In this document: positions 56,888 to 64,000 of the stretch, one piece after another
Layout: each line of letters starts with the position of its first letter
How positions within the stretch are numbered: position 1 is the first letter of the stretch
DNA from: Streptomyces thermolilacinus SPC6
GTDB lineage: Bacteria; Actinomycetota; Actinomycetes; Streptomycetales; Streptomycetaceae
DNA length: 64,000 bases
Direction of reading: 5' to 3'
Assembly (NCBI RefSeq): GCF_000478605.2
Contig: NZ_ASHX02000001.1
Location: 496,001 to 560,000 of the forward strand
Program-made: the position numbers and the translations under genes
The notes under the pieces: generated by a model
What the model was told of the DNA's origin: nothing
Database searches by the model: none
Seen by the model: only the letters and a program-made list of their open reading frames with translations

Positions 56888-58084
56888 ATGGACGGCTACT
56901 TCGCCGGTCGGCCGCACCACCAACTGAGACAACAGGTGAGGGAGTTCGCCGAGGCCGAGGTCAGACCAAGGATTTCCGCCATGGAGGCGACCCGGTCCGT
57001 GCACCACGAGCTGTCCCGGCTCATAGCCCGCCAGGGCTGGCTGGGCGCGACGATCGGCACGGAGCTCGGCGGCATGGGCGTCGGCCACCTCGGCAAGACC
57101 ATCATCATCGAGGAGCTGTCCCGGGTGAGCGCGGCGATGGGCGCCATGGTGCAGGCGTCCCAGCTGGGTGTCGCGAAGATCGTTCACTTCGGGAGCGACG
57201 AGCAGAAGAAGACGTGGCTGCCGCTCATAGCCGCCGGCGAGTGCCTGCCGACCATCGCCGTGACCGAGCCGGAGTCCGGCGGCCATGTCCTCGGCATGGC
57301 CGCCACCGCCGTGCGCGACGGCGACGACTACGTCCTCAACGGCCGCAAGGTGTTCGTCGGCAACAGCCATGTCGGCGATCTGCACGGCGTCGTCGTGCGC
57401 ACCGGCCCAGGCTCGAAGGGACTCACCGCCTTCCTGGTGGAGGCCGACCGGCCGGGCCTGCGGGTCTGCGCCGAGAAGCCGACGATGGGACTGCACGGCT
57501 TCAGCTTCGGCGAGCTGCTCTTCGAGGGCTGTCGGGTCCCCGCCGCCAACCGGCTCGGCGAGGAGGGCGACGGGCTGGCCGTCGCGTACTCCTCCAGCGT
57601 GCTCTACGGGCGGGCCAACCTGACCGCCGTCTCCCTCGGCCTGCACCAGGCGATCCTGGAGGAGACCGCCCGCTTCTGCGAGGAGCGGCACCGGTACGGC
57701 GAGCCCCTGCACGCCCTGCCCTCGGTGAAGCTCAAGCTGGGCCAGCTCCAGTCGCGGCTGATGACGGCGCGTCTCACCGCGTATCACGCCGTGCACCTGC
57801 TGGACCAAGGGCTGCCCTGTGACGCCGAGTTGATGAACGCGAAGCTCGTCAACGTCGAATGGGCGATGGACTCGGCGCGCAACGCGATGGAGATTCACGC
57901 GGCCGCCGGGCTGTTCACGGACCGGCCGATCGAGCGGTATCTGCGGGACGCCCACCACATGTTCGCCCCGGCCGGGACCTCGGACGTCCAGCTGCTGCGG
58001 CTCGCGGAGGTGGCGCTCGGCACGGCGAAGGGGCAGTGGTCCGAGCGGCTCACCGATGCCGTGCGGAGGGAACCCGTCCCGTGA
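56888..58084 (+). CDS. Acyl-CoA dehydrogenase family protein
   Basis: 398 residues from ATG 56888 (GAGGAG upstream). Typical ACAD blocks: LGGMGVGHLGKTIIIEELSRVSAAMGAMV, TIAVTEPESGGHVLGM with flavin-binding TEP, HGFSFGELLFEGCRVPAANRLGEEGDG, and C-terminal IERYLRDAHHMFAPAGTSDVQLLRL. FAD-dependent dehydrogenation of an acyl-CoA or acyl carrier-bound substrate. The E in EIHAAAGLF is near the usual base position, but substrate is not predictable. It stands alone, followed by a strong terminator. Confidence 0.93.
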   Translation: MDGYFAGRPHHQLRQQVREFAEAEVRPRISAMEATRSVHHELSRLIARQGWLGATIGTELGGMGVGHLGKTIIIEELSRVSAAMGAMVQASQLGVAKIVHFGSDEQKKTWLPLIAAGECLPTIAVTEPESGGHVLGMAATAVRDGDDYVLNGRKVFVGNSHVGDLHGVVVRTGPGSKGLTAFLVEADRPGLRVCAEKPTMGLHGFSFGELLFEGCRVPAANRLGEEGDGLAVAYSSSVLYGRANLTAVSLGLHQAILEETARFCEERHRYGEPLHALPSVKLKLGQLQSRLMTARLTAYHAVHLLDQGLPCDAELMNAKLVNVEWAMDSARNAMEIHAAAGLFTDRPIERYLRDAHHMFAPAGTSDVQLLRLAEVALGTAKGQWSERLTDAVRREPVP

Positions 58085-58091
58085 GACGCGG

Positions 58092-58127
58092 CGTCCCCGA
58101 GGGGGCGTACGAACACCCTCGGGGACG
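58092..58127. terminator. Bidirectional terminator between acyl-CoA dehydrogenase and conservon
   Basis: Perfect 12-bp arms CGTCCCCGAGGG and CCCTCGGGGACG with a 12-base loop, 8 bp after the dehydrogenase stop and 34 bp past the GAF gene stop (minus). Confidence 0.8.
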
Positions 58128-58160
58128 GCGGGACGGAATGGACGCGACGCGGCCCGGGCG

Positions 58161-58733
58161 TCAGATGCGGCCGTCCTCCCGGCGGTGGATCTGCTCCACC
58201 AGCTCCGCCGCGAGCGACTTGATCGTCTCCAGCCCCGCCCGGCCCCACGGCCGCGGCTCGGTGTCCACGACGCAGATCGTGCCGAGGGTCGTGCCCGTGC
58301 GGTCGATGAGCGGCGCGCCCAGGTACGAGCGGATGCCGATCTCGTCCACGACCGGGTTCCCGGCGAACCGCGGGTAGTCGCACACGTCCTCCAGGACCAG
58401 GGCCTTGCGGCGCACCACCACGTGCGGGCAGTAGCCGTGGTCGCGGGCCATGTAGCGGCTGACGGTGCCGTGGGCGGCGAGGTCCGCGCCGGAGTGGGTG
58501 CCCGAGTGCGTGCCCGTCGGGGTGTGCAGGCCCGCGAAGAACTGCCGGTTCTCGTCGATGAAGTTGACCATCGAGTACGGCGCGCCGGTCACCTCGGCGA
58601 GCCGGTCGGCGAACGCGTCGAACGCGGGGTCGGGGCGCTCCCCCAGGCCCAGCTCGCGCAGCCGCCGCACTCGGGCGGGCGCCTCCTGGTCGACGGGCGT
58701 GAGGAGGAGGTGTCCGGTCGGGTCGTAGGTCAT
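58161..58733 (-). CDS. GAF-domain protein at the end of the conservon
   Basis: 190 residues. GAF fold from about 35: DAFADRLAEVTGAPYSMVNFIDENRQFFAGLH, GTVSRYMARDHGYCPHVVVRRKALVLEDVCDYPRFAGNPVV, IRSYLGAPLIDRTGTTLGTICVVDTEPRPW. The C-H and C residues in the ligand pocket could bind a cofactor. The ATG at 58733 overlaps the cvnD stop (ATGA), so it is the fifth gene of the conservon in place of the P450 often found there. Confidence 0.85.
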   Translation of the reverse strand: MTYDPTGHLLLTPVDQEAPARVRRLRELGLGERPDPAFDAFADRLAEVTGAPYSMVNFIDENRQFFAGLHTPTGTHSGTHSGADLAAHGTVSRYMARDHGYCPHVVVRRKALVLEDVCDYPRFAGNPVVDEIGIRSYLGAPLIDRTGTTLGTICVVDTEPRPWGRAGLETIKSLAAELVEQIHRREDGRI

Positions 58734-59356
58734 GCGGGTGCTCCGTAGCTCGGCGCCGGTGCCGGGGCCGGGTTGGTGGCCAGCAGGTGCTGGACCAGGG
58801 TGACGAGGGTCTCGATACCGGAGACGGCGATCCGGGCGTCGCACAGCACGACCGGTACCTCCGGCCGGAGGTCGATGGCGGCGCGTACCTCCTCGGGGTC
58901 GTAGCGGTAGGCGCCGTCGAACTCGTTGACGGCGACGACGAAGCGGATGCCGCGGCGCTCGAAGAAGTCCACGGCCGAGAACGAGTCCTGGAGGCGGCGC
59001 GTGTCGGCGAGGACGACCGCGCCGAGCGCCCCCTCGGACAGCTCGTCCCACATGAACCAGAAGCGCTCCTGTCCGGGGGTGCCGAACAGGTACAGCACAT
59101 GGCGCGGGTCGAGGGTGAGGCGGCCGAAGTCCATCGCGACGGTGGTGGTGGTCTTCGACTCGATGCCGTCCAGCCGGTCGGTGGCGGCGCTCACCTGGGT
59201 GAGCACCTCCTCCGTGCTGAGCGGGTCGATCTCGCTCACCGCGCCGACGAAGGTGGTCTTGCCGACGCCGAAGCCCCCCGCGACGAGGATCTTCAGGGCG
59301 GTCGGGAACACGTCCTCGGTCTCGGCCCCGCGTTCAGAGCCGTCGTCGTAGGCCAT
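58730..59356 (-). CDS. cvnD: CvnD, small Ras-like GTPase of the conservon
   Basis: 208 residues. KILVAGGFGVGKTTFVGAVSEI (G1), TTTTVAMDFGRL (switch I region), LYLFGTPGQERFWFMWDEL (G3), VVAVNEFDG (G4-like). This is the CvnD/MglA-like family. Signals downstream of the roadblock CvnB. Overlaps cvnC by 23 bp. Confidence 0.95.
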   Translation of the reverse strand: MAYDDGSERGAETEDVFPTALKILVAGGFGVGKTTFVGAVSEIDPLSTEEVLTQVSAATDRLDGIESKTTTTVAMDFGRLTLDPRHVLYLFGTPGQERFWFMWDELSEGALGAVVLADTRRLQDSFSAVDFFERRGIRFVVAVNEFDGAYRYDPEEVRAAIDLRPEVPVVLCDARIAVSGIETLVTLVQHLLATNPAPAPAPSYGAPA

Positions 59357-59705
59357 CGAGCACTGCCTCCAGCAGGGAACGGTCGGTCGTGTCGTGGTGG
59401 CGGCGGGGCGCCCGCGCGGTCAGCGCGCCGCAGTCCACCAGGTCGGAGAGCAGGACCTTGGTGACGACCGCGGGTAACCGCAGGTGCGCGGCGATCTCCG
59501 CGACCGATGTCGGCCCGTCGCACAGGCGGAGCGCCGTCGTGTGCTCTGGGCCGAGCGGCGCCGGAGGCGGCGCCCCCGTAGCCATGACGAGCGACAGCAG
59601 GTCGAGGGCGGCGGTCGGCCGGGTGCGGCCGCCGCTCACGGTGTACGGGCGGATGAGGCGGCCGGCCGCGTCGTCGAGCCACGGCCTGTCCTGTCGGTAC
59701 GGCAC
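59334..59705 (-). CDS. cvnC: CvnC, DUF742 protein
   Basis: 123 residues: RLIRPYTVSGGRTRPTAALDLLSLV and LRLCDGPTSVAEIAAHLRLPAVVTKVLLSDLVDCGALTAR, a winged-helix-like DUF742 domain. The third gene of the conservon; unknown mechanism. Confidence 0.93.
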   Translation of the reverse strand: MPYRQDRPWLDDAAGRLIRPYTVSGGRTRPTAALDLLSLVMATGAPPPAPLGPEHTTALRLCDGPTSVAEIAAHLRLPAVVTKVLLSDLVDCGALTARAPRRHHDTTDRSLLEAVLDGLRRRL

Positions 59706-59708
59706 GGC

Positions 59709-60143
59709 TCAGCGCCCCGGGGTGCCGGGGGCGGCGGTCGCGTGCCTGGCCGGGGTGACCAGGTACGGCCGTACGCTCTTGACCAGCATCGTCATCTCGT
59801 ACCCGAGGACGGCGGCGTCCGTCTCGCGGCCCGCGACGACGGCGAGGCAGGTGCCGGAGCCGGCGGTGGAGACGAACAGCAGCGTGTTGTCGAGCTCCAC
59901 GACGACCTGGCGGACCTCGTCACCGTCGCCGAAGCGGGCCCCGGCGCTGCGGCCGAGCGAATGGAGCCCGGAGGCGAGGGCCGCCATGTGGTCGGCGCTG
60001 TCCGGGTCGAGGCCGTGCACCGATTTCACCAGGCCGTCCGAGGAGAGCAGAACCGCGCTGCGGGTGTACGGGACCCGCTGGACCAGGCCCGCGAGGAGCC
60101 AGTCGAGGTCGGGGGCGTGGCCGCCGGGCACATCGCTCACCAT
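59709..60143 (-). CDS. cvnB: CvnB, roadblock/LC7 protein
   Basis: 144 residues: LDWLLAGLVQRVPYTRSAVLLSSDGLVKSVHGLDPDSADHMAALASGLHSLG, then VVVELDNTLLFVSTAGSGTCLAVVA, a roadblock/LC7 fold, the GAP-like partner of CvnD. 7 bp after cvnA. Confidence 0.95.
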   Translation of the reverse strand: MVSDVPGGHAPDLDWLLAGLVQRVPYTRSAVLLSSDGLVKSVHGLDPDSADHMAALASGLHSLGRSAGARFGDGDEVRQVVVELDNTLLFVSTAGSGTCLAVVAGRETDAAVLGYEMTMLVKSVRPYLVTPARHATAAPGTPGR

Positions 60144-60150
60144 GGTGCAT

Positions 60151-62463
60151 CTACTCCTTGTGCGCTTCGTCGTGTCGCTGCGGTTCGGCGGGGCCGAGGG
60201 GCGGGGCGGTCCGGGCCCGTACCGGGGTTCCGGCCCGGTCCCGTGACGCGTCCGGCACCGGGAGCGGCGCCGGGGACGGCAGGGCGTGGGGCGTCGCGGC
60301 CTGGGGGGCCGCGGGGGGCGGGGACGACGGCGGCATGGACTCCGCCAGGCCGATGCCGCGCTGGAACGCCGCCATCAGCCCCGGGTCGTGCAGGGGGACG
60401 TCGTCGTGGCGGCGCCGTACCGGCTCGTCGCGCAACTGCGGCACGAGGTGCTCCTGGGCGCGCCGCTTCGGCAGCCGGGGGCGCCCGTCCTGGCCGGGCA
60501 CCGGGGCCGGGGCGTCCCCCTCGGCGGGCGGCGACTGTGCCTGGGCGGGCTGCGGGGCGGGCTGCGCCGGGGCCTGGGCGGCCGGTGGTGCGGGGACTTC
60601 CGGTGCGTGCCGGGGCAGTTGGGCGGGCAGGTGCGGCGCGGCCGGGGGGTTCGCGGCCGGTTCCGGGTGGCCGCCGGCCGAGTGCGGGGGTACGGGGCCG
60701 GGCGACGCGGCGGGCTGGGGCTGGGGCGGCGCGGCGTCGGGCCGGACGGGCTCGGGCCCCGCGTGGTCCTGGCGGGCGGCCGGTTCCGGCAGCGGCGCGC
60801 GGTCCCCGTGGCCGGGGCGGTGCCGCGCCGGTTCGGTGGCGTACCGGCCCTGGCCGCCCTGCGCCGGGTCCTGGTGCGCCGCGCTTGCGCCTTCGGGCCC
60901 GTGCGGCGAGTGGGGCTGCCGGTCGGGGCGTTCACCGCCGCGTACGGGGAGGGGCGCGGGCTGCGGCCCGGCCGCACGCGCCGGGGCCGCGTGGCGTGGC
61001 TGGCGCGGCAGGCGGTCGCCCCCGTCCGCCGCGACCGGTGCCCGTACGGGGTCGTGGGCGTCGTGGGCCTGGTGGGCGTCGTACGGGGCGGGGATCGCCG
61101 CCCGCGCGGCACCGGAGGGCATGGCACCGGCCGGCAGGGCGTCGGCCGCCACGGACGTGCCGGGCGCGGTTCGCGCCGCGTCGCCGGACGTGCCGGTTTG
61201 CGGGCGGCCGGCCTGGTGCGGGTTGGCCGGGTCGGCGCCCAGGAGCTCCTGCGGGACGACCAGGACGGCCTGCACCCCGCCGTAGATGTTGGACTGGAGC
61301 CGTACGGCGATGCCGTGCCTGCGGGCCAGGGCCGAGACGACGTACAGGCCGATCCGGCCGTCCTGGAGCAGGTGCGCCACGTTGACCTGGTCCGGGTCGC
61401 AGAGCAGGGCGTTCATCTTCTCCTGCTCGGCGACGGGCATGCCCAGGCCGCGGTCCTCCACCTCGACGGCGAGCCCGGCCGTGACGTACTGGGCGCGCAG
61501 CAAAACCGTCGTGTGCGGGGCGGAGTACAGCGTGGCGTTCTCGACGAGTTCGGCGAGGAGGTGGATGACGTCGGCGACGGCGTGGCCGCGCAGGGTGCCG
61601 TCGATCGGCGGGACCAGTTTGACGCGCGGGTACTGCTCGACCTCGGCGATGGAGGAGCGCAGCACCTCGGTCATGCTGACCGGGTTGGACCACTGGCGGC
61701 GGGCGATGGCGCCGCCGAGCACGGCGAGGTTCTCGGCGTGGCGGCGGATGCGGGTCGCCAGGTGATCGACGTGGAAGAGGCCCTTGAGCAGCTCGGGGTC
61801 CTCGACGGCGTTCTCCAGCTCGTCCAGCAGCTGGATCTCGCGGTGGACGAGGGACTGGAGGCGGCGGGCGAGGTTGACGAAGACCTCGACCTTCTGTTCG
61901 TTGCGGAGGCTGCTGGAGAGCTGGGACGCCTGGACGACGGCCGCGACGGCGGCGTCCTGGGCGCGGCCGAGCTCATGGGCGAGCAGGTCGAGGTCGTCGC
62001 CCGTGGGCCCGGGTGGCGGGATCTGCCGGGCCGGTGGCCGCTCGCCCCTGCGCAACTGCTCGACGACGCCGCGCAGTTCGTTCTGTGCGTGCGCGGTGGT
62101 GCGGCGCAGGTCGTTGCAGCGGTCCAGTACGGAGCGGGCGGCGCGGTCGGCGTCGAGCCAGGCGGCGGTCACGGCGGCCACCGCGAGGGCGGCGGCGCAG
62201 CCGAGGACCGTCCAGAGCGCGGCGGTCGGCCGGGCTCCGGTGGAGTACAGGGTGAACACGACCGCTCCGGCGCCGCCGAGCGCGGCCACGGCGGCCGGCG
62301 GCACGGCGGCGCGCAGGAGTCGGGGTCGTATGCGGGCGTCCGGCGGGGGCGTCGCGGGCTTCGGCCTGCCGTGCTGCGCCAGGGGGCGGGCGCCTGACCG
62401 GCCGTGCCGCCCGCCGCCCTCTCGGCGGTCGGGCCGCGCGGCGGGTGCGCGAAGTGGAGACAT
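60151..62463 (-). CDS. cvnA: CvnA, sensor histidine-kinase-like protein
   Basis: 770 residues from ATG 62463 (AAGGA site). Two membrane segments close to the N-terminus (LLRAAVPPAAVAALGGAGAVVFTLY and TVLGCAAALAVAAVTAAWL), a cytoplasmic coiled coil, then an HATPase domain at about 250-400 with IHLLAELVENATLYSAP (N box) and VEDRGLGMPV (G1). No H box typical of phosphotransfer is obvious. Beyond about 420 the protein is a long Pro/Ala/His/Gln-rich tail. Heads the conservon operon. Confidence 0.92.
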   Translation of the reverse strand: MSPLRAPAARPDRREGGGRHGRSGARPLAQHGRPKPATPPPDARIRPRLLRAAVPPAAVAALGGAGAVVFTLYSTGARPTAALWTVLGCAAALAVAAVTAAWLDADRAARSVLDRCNDLRRTTAHAQNELRGVVEQLRRGERPPARQIPPPGPTGDDLDLLAHELGRAQDAAVAAVVQASQLSSSLRNEQKVEVFVNLARRLQSLVHREIQLLDELENAVEDPELLKGLFHVDHLATRIRRHAENLAVLGGAIARRQWSNPVSMTEVLRSSIAEVEQYPRVKLVPPIDGTLRGHAVADVIHLLAELVENATLYSAPHTTVLLRAQYVTAGLAVEVEDRGLGMPVAEQEKMNALLCDPDQVNVAHLLQDGRIGLYVVSALARRHGIAVRLQSNIYGGVQAVLVVPQELLGADPANPHQAGRPQTGTSGDAARTAPGTSVAADALPAGAMPSGAARAAIPAPYDAHQAHDAHDPVRAPVAADGGDRLPRQPRHAAPARAAGPQPAPLPVRGGERPDRQPHSPHGPEGASAAHQDPAQGGQGRYATEPARHRPGHGDRAPLPEPAARQDHAGPEPVRPDAAPPQPQPAASPGPVPPHSAGGHPEPAANPPAAPHLPAQLPRHAPEVPAPPAAQAPAQPAPQPAQAQSPPAEGDAPAPVPGQDGRPRLPKRRAQEHLVPQLRDEPVRRRHDDVPLHDPGLMAAFQRGIGLAESMPPSSPPPAAPQAATPHALPSPAPLPVPDASRDRAGTPVRARTAPPLGPAEPQRHDEAHKE

Positions 62464-62906
62464 CAGTGTCCTTGGTACGTGGGTCCCAGGGAATCGGCGT
62501 GTTTCGGCGCCAAACGGGCGTGGGGCATCGGATGGCGGAGGTCGGGCCGCTCGTCCGATGAGCCCACCGTTGATCACCGGCCACACACGGTAGTCGCCCA
62601 CGGTTCATGTGCGGTGGGCTGTCGTCAAACTTGCCCGTAGAGCGTCCCGCTCTGGTATGAGGGGTCGCACGGCCGCCCGATATCACCGACGGTCCGGGGA
62701 CCGGCCAGGCGGTGGGCAACGGGCGGCGGGGCGCCATGCGGAACCCCGCGGCGGTCGGCGGCCGAAGGGGTGAGCGCGGCGGTGAGGTGCGCCGTCCGGC
62801 CGCGTCGGAGCCGGTCAGGCTCGGTACGGGAAGCCGCCGACATGCCGTCGGGGCGGCCCGTGCTTACGGTGAGCGGGAGTACGCCGCCGCGGAGAGGAGC
62901 CGTGCC
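62464..62906. other. 443-bp divergent region between conservon and SDR
   Basis: No gene seen. It must carry both promoters. The central part (62600-62660) is slightly less GC-rich, with ggttcatgtg and caaacttgcccg. No clear operators. Confidence 0.4.
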
Positions 62907-63794
62907 ATGCCGGTCGTCGAGAGCCCGCTGCGCGGACGGACCGCGGTCGTCACGGGAGCGGCACGCGGACTCGGAGCCGCGATGGCGCGGGAGCTGTCCG
63001 TCCGGGGAGCGCGGGTGGCGCTGCTCGGGCGCGAGGAACGGACACTGGCGCGGGTCAGGGACTTGCTCCCGGGCGAGTGCGCGTGCTGGGAGGTCGATGT
63101 CACGGACGACGCCGGCCTGGCGCGGTCCGCCGAGGAGATCCGGGCGCGGTTCGGTCCTCCCTCCGTGGTGGTCGCCAACGCGGGCGTGGCCGAGGGCGGC
63201 CCGTTCGCCGAGTCCGACCCCGCGGTGTGGCGCAGGGTGATCGAGGTGAACCTCGTGGGCAGTGCGGCGACCGCCCGTACGTTCATCGGCGACCTGTTCG
63301 AGACGTCCGGCTTCTTCCTCCAGGTGGCGTCGCTCGCCTCCATCGGCGCGGCGCCGATGATGAGCGCGTACTGCGCCTCGAAGGCAGGCGTCGAGTCGTT
63401 CGCTCAGGCGCTGCGGGCCGAGGTCGCCCACCGGCGGGTGGGAGTCGGTATCGCCTACATCAACTGGACGGACACCGACATGATCCGCGACGCGGACCAG
63501 TACACGGTGCTGCGCGAACTCCGCGGCCACATGCCACCGCCGGCACGCCGGGTGTACCCCGTCGGGTACGTGGCCGACCGGCTGGTCACCGCGATCGAGC
63601 GGCGCCGCCCGTCGGTCTACGTACCCCGCTGGCTGCGGTCGGCGCAGCTGGTGCGCGCCGCGATGCCCGCGGTGGTGACGATGGTGTCCCGGCGGGAGCT
63701 GCCGCGTATCGAGGCCGCCCGGCCGTTCGAGGCGACCGGACTGCTCGGCGCCGGTGGCCAAGCCGATCAGACCGTCTTTCCGGGCGGTGGCTGA
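62907..63794 (+). CDS. Short-chain dehydrogenase/reductase
   Basis: 295 residues from ATG 62907 (GGAGAGGAG upstream). TAVVTGAARGLGAAMARELSVRG has the TGxxxGxG motif; VVVANAGVAEGG, then active-site Ser in VASLASIGAAP and Y-x3-K in SAYCASKAGVESFAQALRAEV. IAYINWTDTDMIRDAD replaces the common PG-motif region. The C-terminal 60 residues (YVPRWLRSAQLVRAAMP) may associate with membranes. Substrate unknown. Confidence 0.9.
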   Translation: MPVVESPLRGRTAVVTGAARGLGAAMARELSVRGARVALLGREERTLARVRDLLPGECACWEVDVTDDAGLARSAEEIRARFGPPSVVVANAGVAEGGPFAESDPAVWRRVIEVNLVGSAATARTFIGDLFETSGFFLQVASLASIGAAPMMSAYCASKAGVESFAQALRAEVAHRRVGVGIAYINWTDTDMIRDADQYTVLRELRGHMPPPARRVYPVGYVADRLVTAIERRRPSVYVPRWLRSAQLVRAAMPAVVTMVSRRELPRIEAARPFEATGLLGAGGQADQTVFPGGG

Positions 63795-63916
63795 CCGCGT
63801 GCCGCACCCGGAACGCGCTGGTCGGAGGTGGTGGGCGGCCTCCCGTGACGGGCGCGCGGTCATGTGGGTGATGTGCGTCCGTTCCGCGCGACACGGCCGG
63901 AGTGATCGTGTGGAGG

Positions 63917-63943
63917 GCCCCGCCCGGTGCCACGGGGCGGGGC
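63917..63943 (+). terminator. Likely terminator after the SDR gene
   Basis: GCCCCGCCC and GGGCGGGGC are perfectly complementary around a 9-base loop, 120 bp past the SDR stop. The rest of the window after 63794 shows no gene. Confidence 0.55.
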
Positions 63944-64000
63944 AACCCGGTCGTGAGGGGCAGGCGTTTCGACCCTCGGGGCACCTACGGGTACGGCGGT

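Noticed and set aside
56888..58084. Part of a biosynthetic gene cluster
   Set aside because: No PKS, NRPS, carrier protein or tailoring genes nearby; the acyl-CoA dehydrogenase stands alone.

Overview
The window is high-GC actinobacterial chromosome, almost certainly Streptomyces or a close relative. The evidence is a complete cvnABCD conservon, a SpoIIE-type phosphatase with PAS and GAF domains, a monomeric NADP isocitrate dehydrogenase, a streptogrisin-type protease with a chitin-binding tail, an HpnR-type hopanoid methylase, frequent GTG starts, and a TTA (bldA-type) codon in an accessory operon. No ribosomal RNA, CRISPR array, transposase or intact integrase was seen.

Layout. (1) 1-2430: 3' part of a B12/radical-SAM hopanoid C-3 methylase and a ketopantoate-reductase-like gene. 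(2) 2581-11654: a tightly coupled four-gene operon: alpha/beta-hydrolase, caspase-like/VMAP-type protein, MoxR AAA+ ATPase, and a 1704-residue protein with vWA, STAND-NTPase-like, TPR-like, cyclase-like and NaeI-endonuclease-like regions. It resembles the predicted vWA-MoxR-VMAP ternary conflict systems and is the most interesting element. (3) 11662-24100: carbohydrate and accessory genes (GT2, GH15, PL1-CE8 pectinase) with unusually many broken genes. (4) 24210-44234: Ser/Thr kinase, tRNA-Pro(GGG), LAL-type ATPase, DUF309, DUF488, streptogrisin, LysR/icd, a dnaK-grpE pair, SpoIIE phosphatase and STAS protein, AEC transporter, HTTM/DUF5819 pair. (5) 44371-45642: secreted DUF3494 ice-binding-type protein with three repeat regions. 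(6) about 45870-56330: a roughly 10-kb metal/metalloid-resistance segment with CsoR-like copper operators, copZ, an MFS exporter, two FAD oxidoreductases, arsR-acr3-arsO on one strand and arsC-arsT on the other. It is bounded by a second tRNA-Pro(GGG) and a decayed tRNA-Pro/terminator copy in direct orientation, which suggests tRNA-targeted integration. (7) 56888-63794: acyl-CoA dehydrogenase, conservon with a GAF protein, and an SDR.

How genes work together. In the conflict operon, overlapping start/stop codons (ATGA, ATGA, 8-bp overlap) imply stoichiometric production. The vWA/STAND protein is the likely sensor or scaffold, MoxR the energy-using regulator, and the caspase and hydrolase the likely effectors. 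In the ars cluster, ArsC and ArsT would reduce arsenate, Acr3 would export arsenite, and ArsO, the MFS protein and a second Cys-rich flavoprotein are accessory. CopZ and a secreted partner share a divergent promoter region carrying two near-perfect CsoR-type palindromes.

Caution. Eight or more genes show frameshifts or internal deletions (17.2-18.0, 20.1-21.1, 21.3-21.7, 11.7-12.6, 50.8-51.4, 53.9-54.4 kb). Some may be assembly errors, but the internal deletions look genuine. All family assignments come from reading motifs by eye, without a database search.
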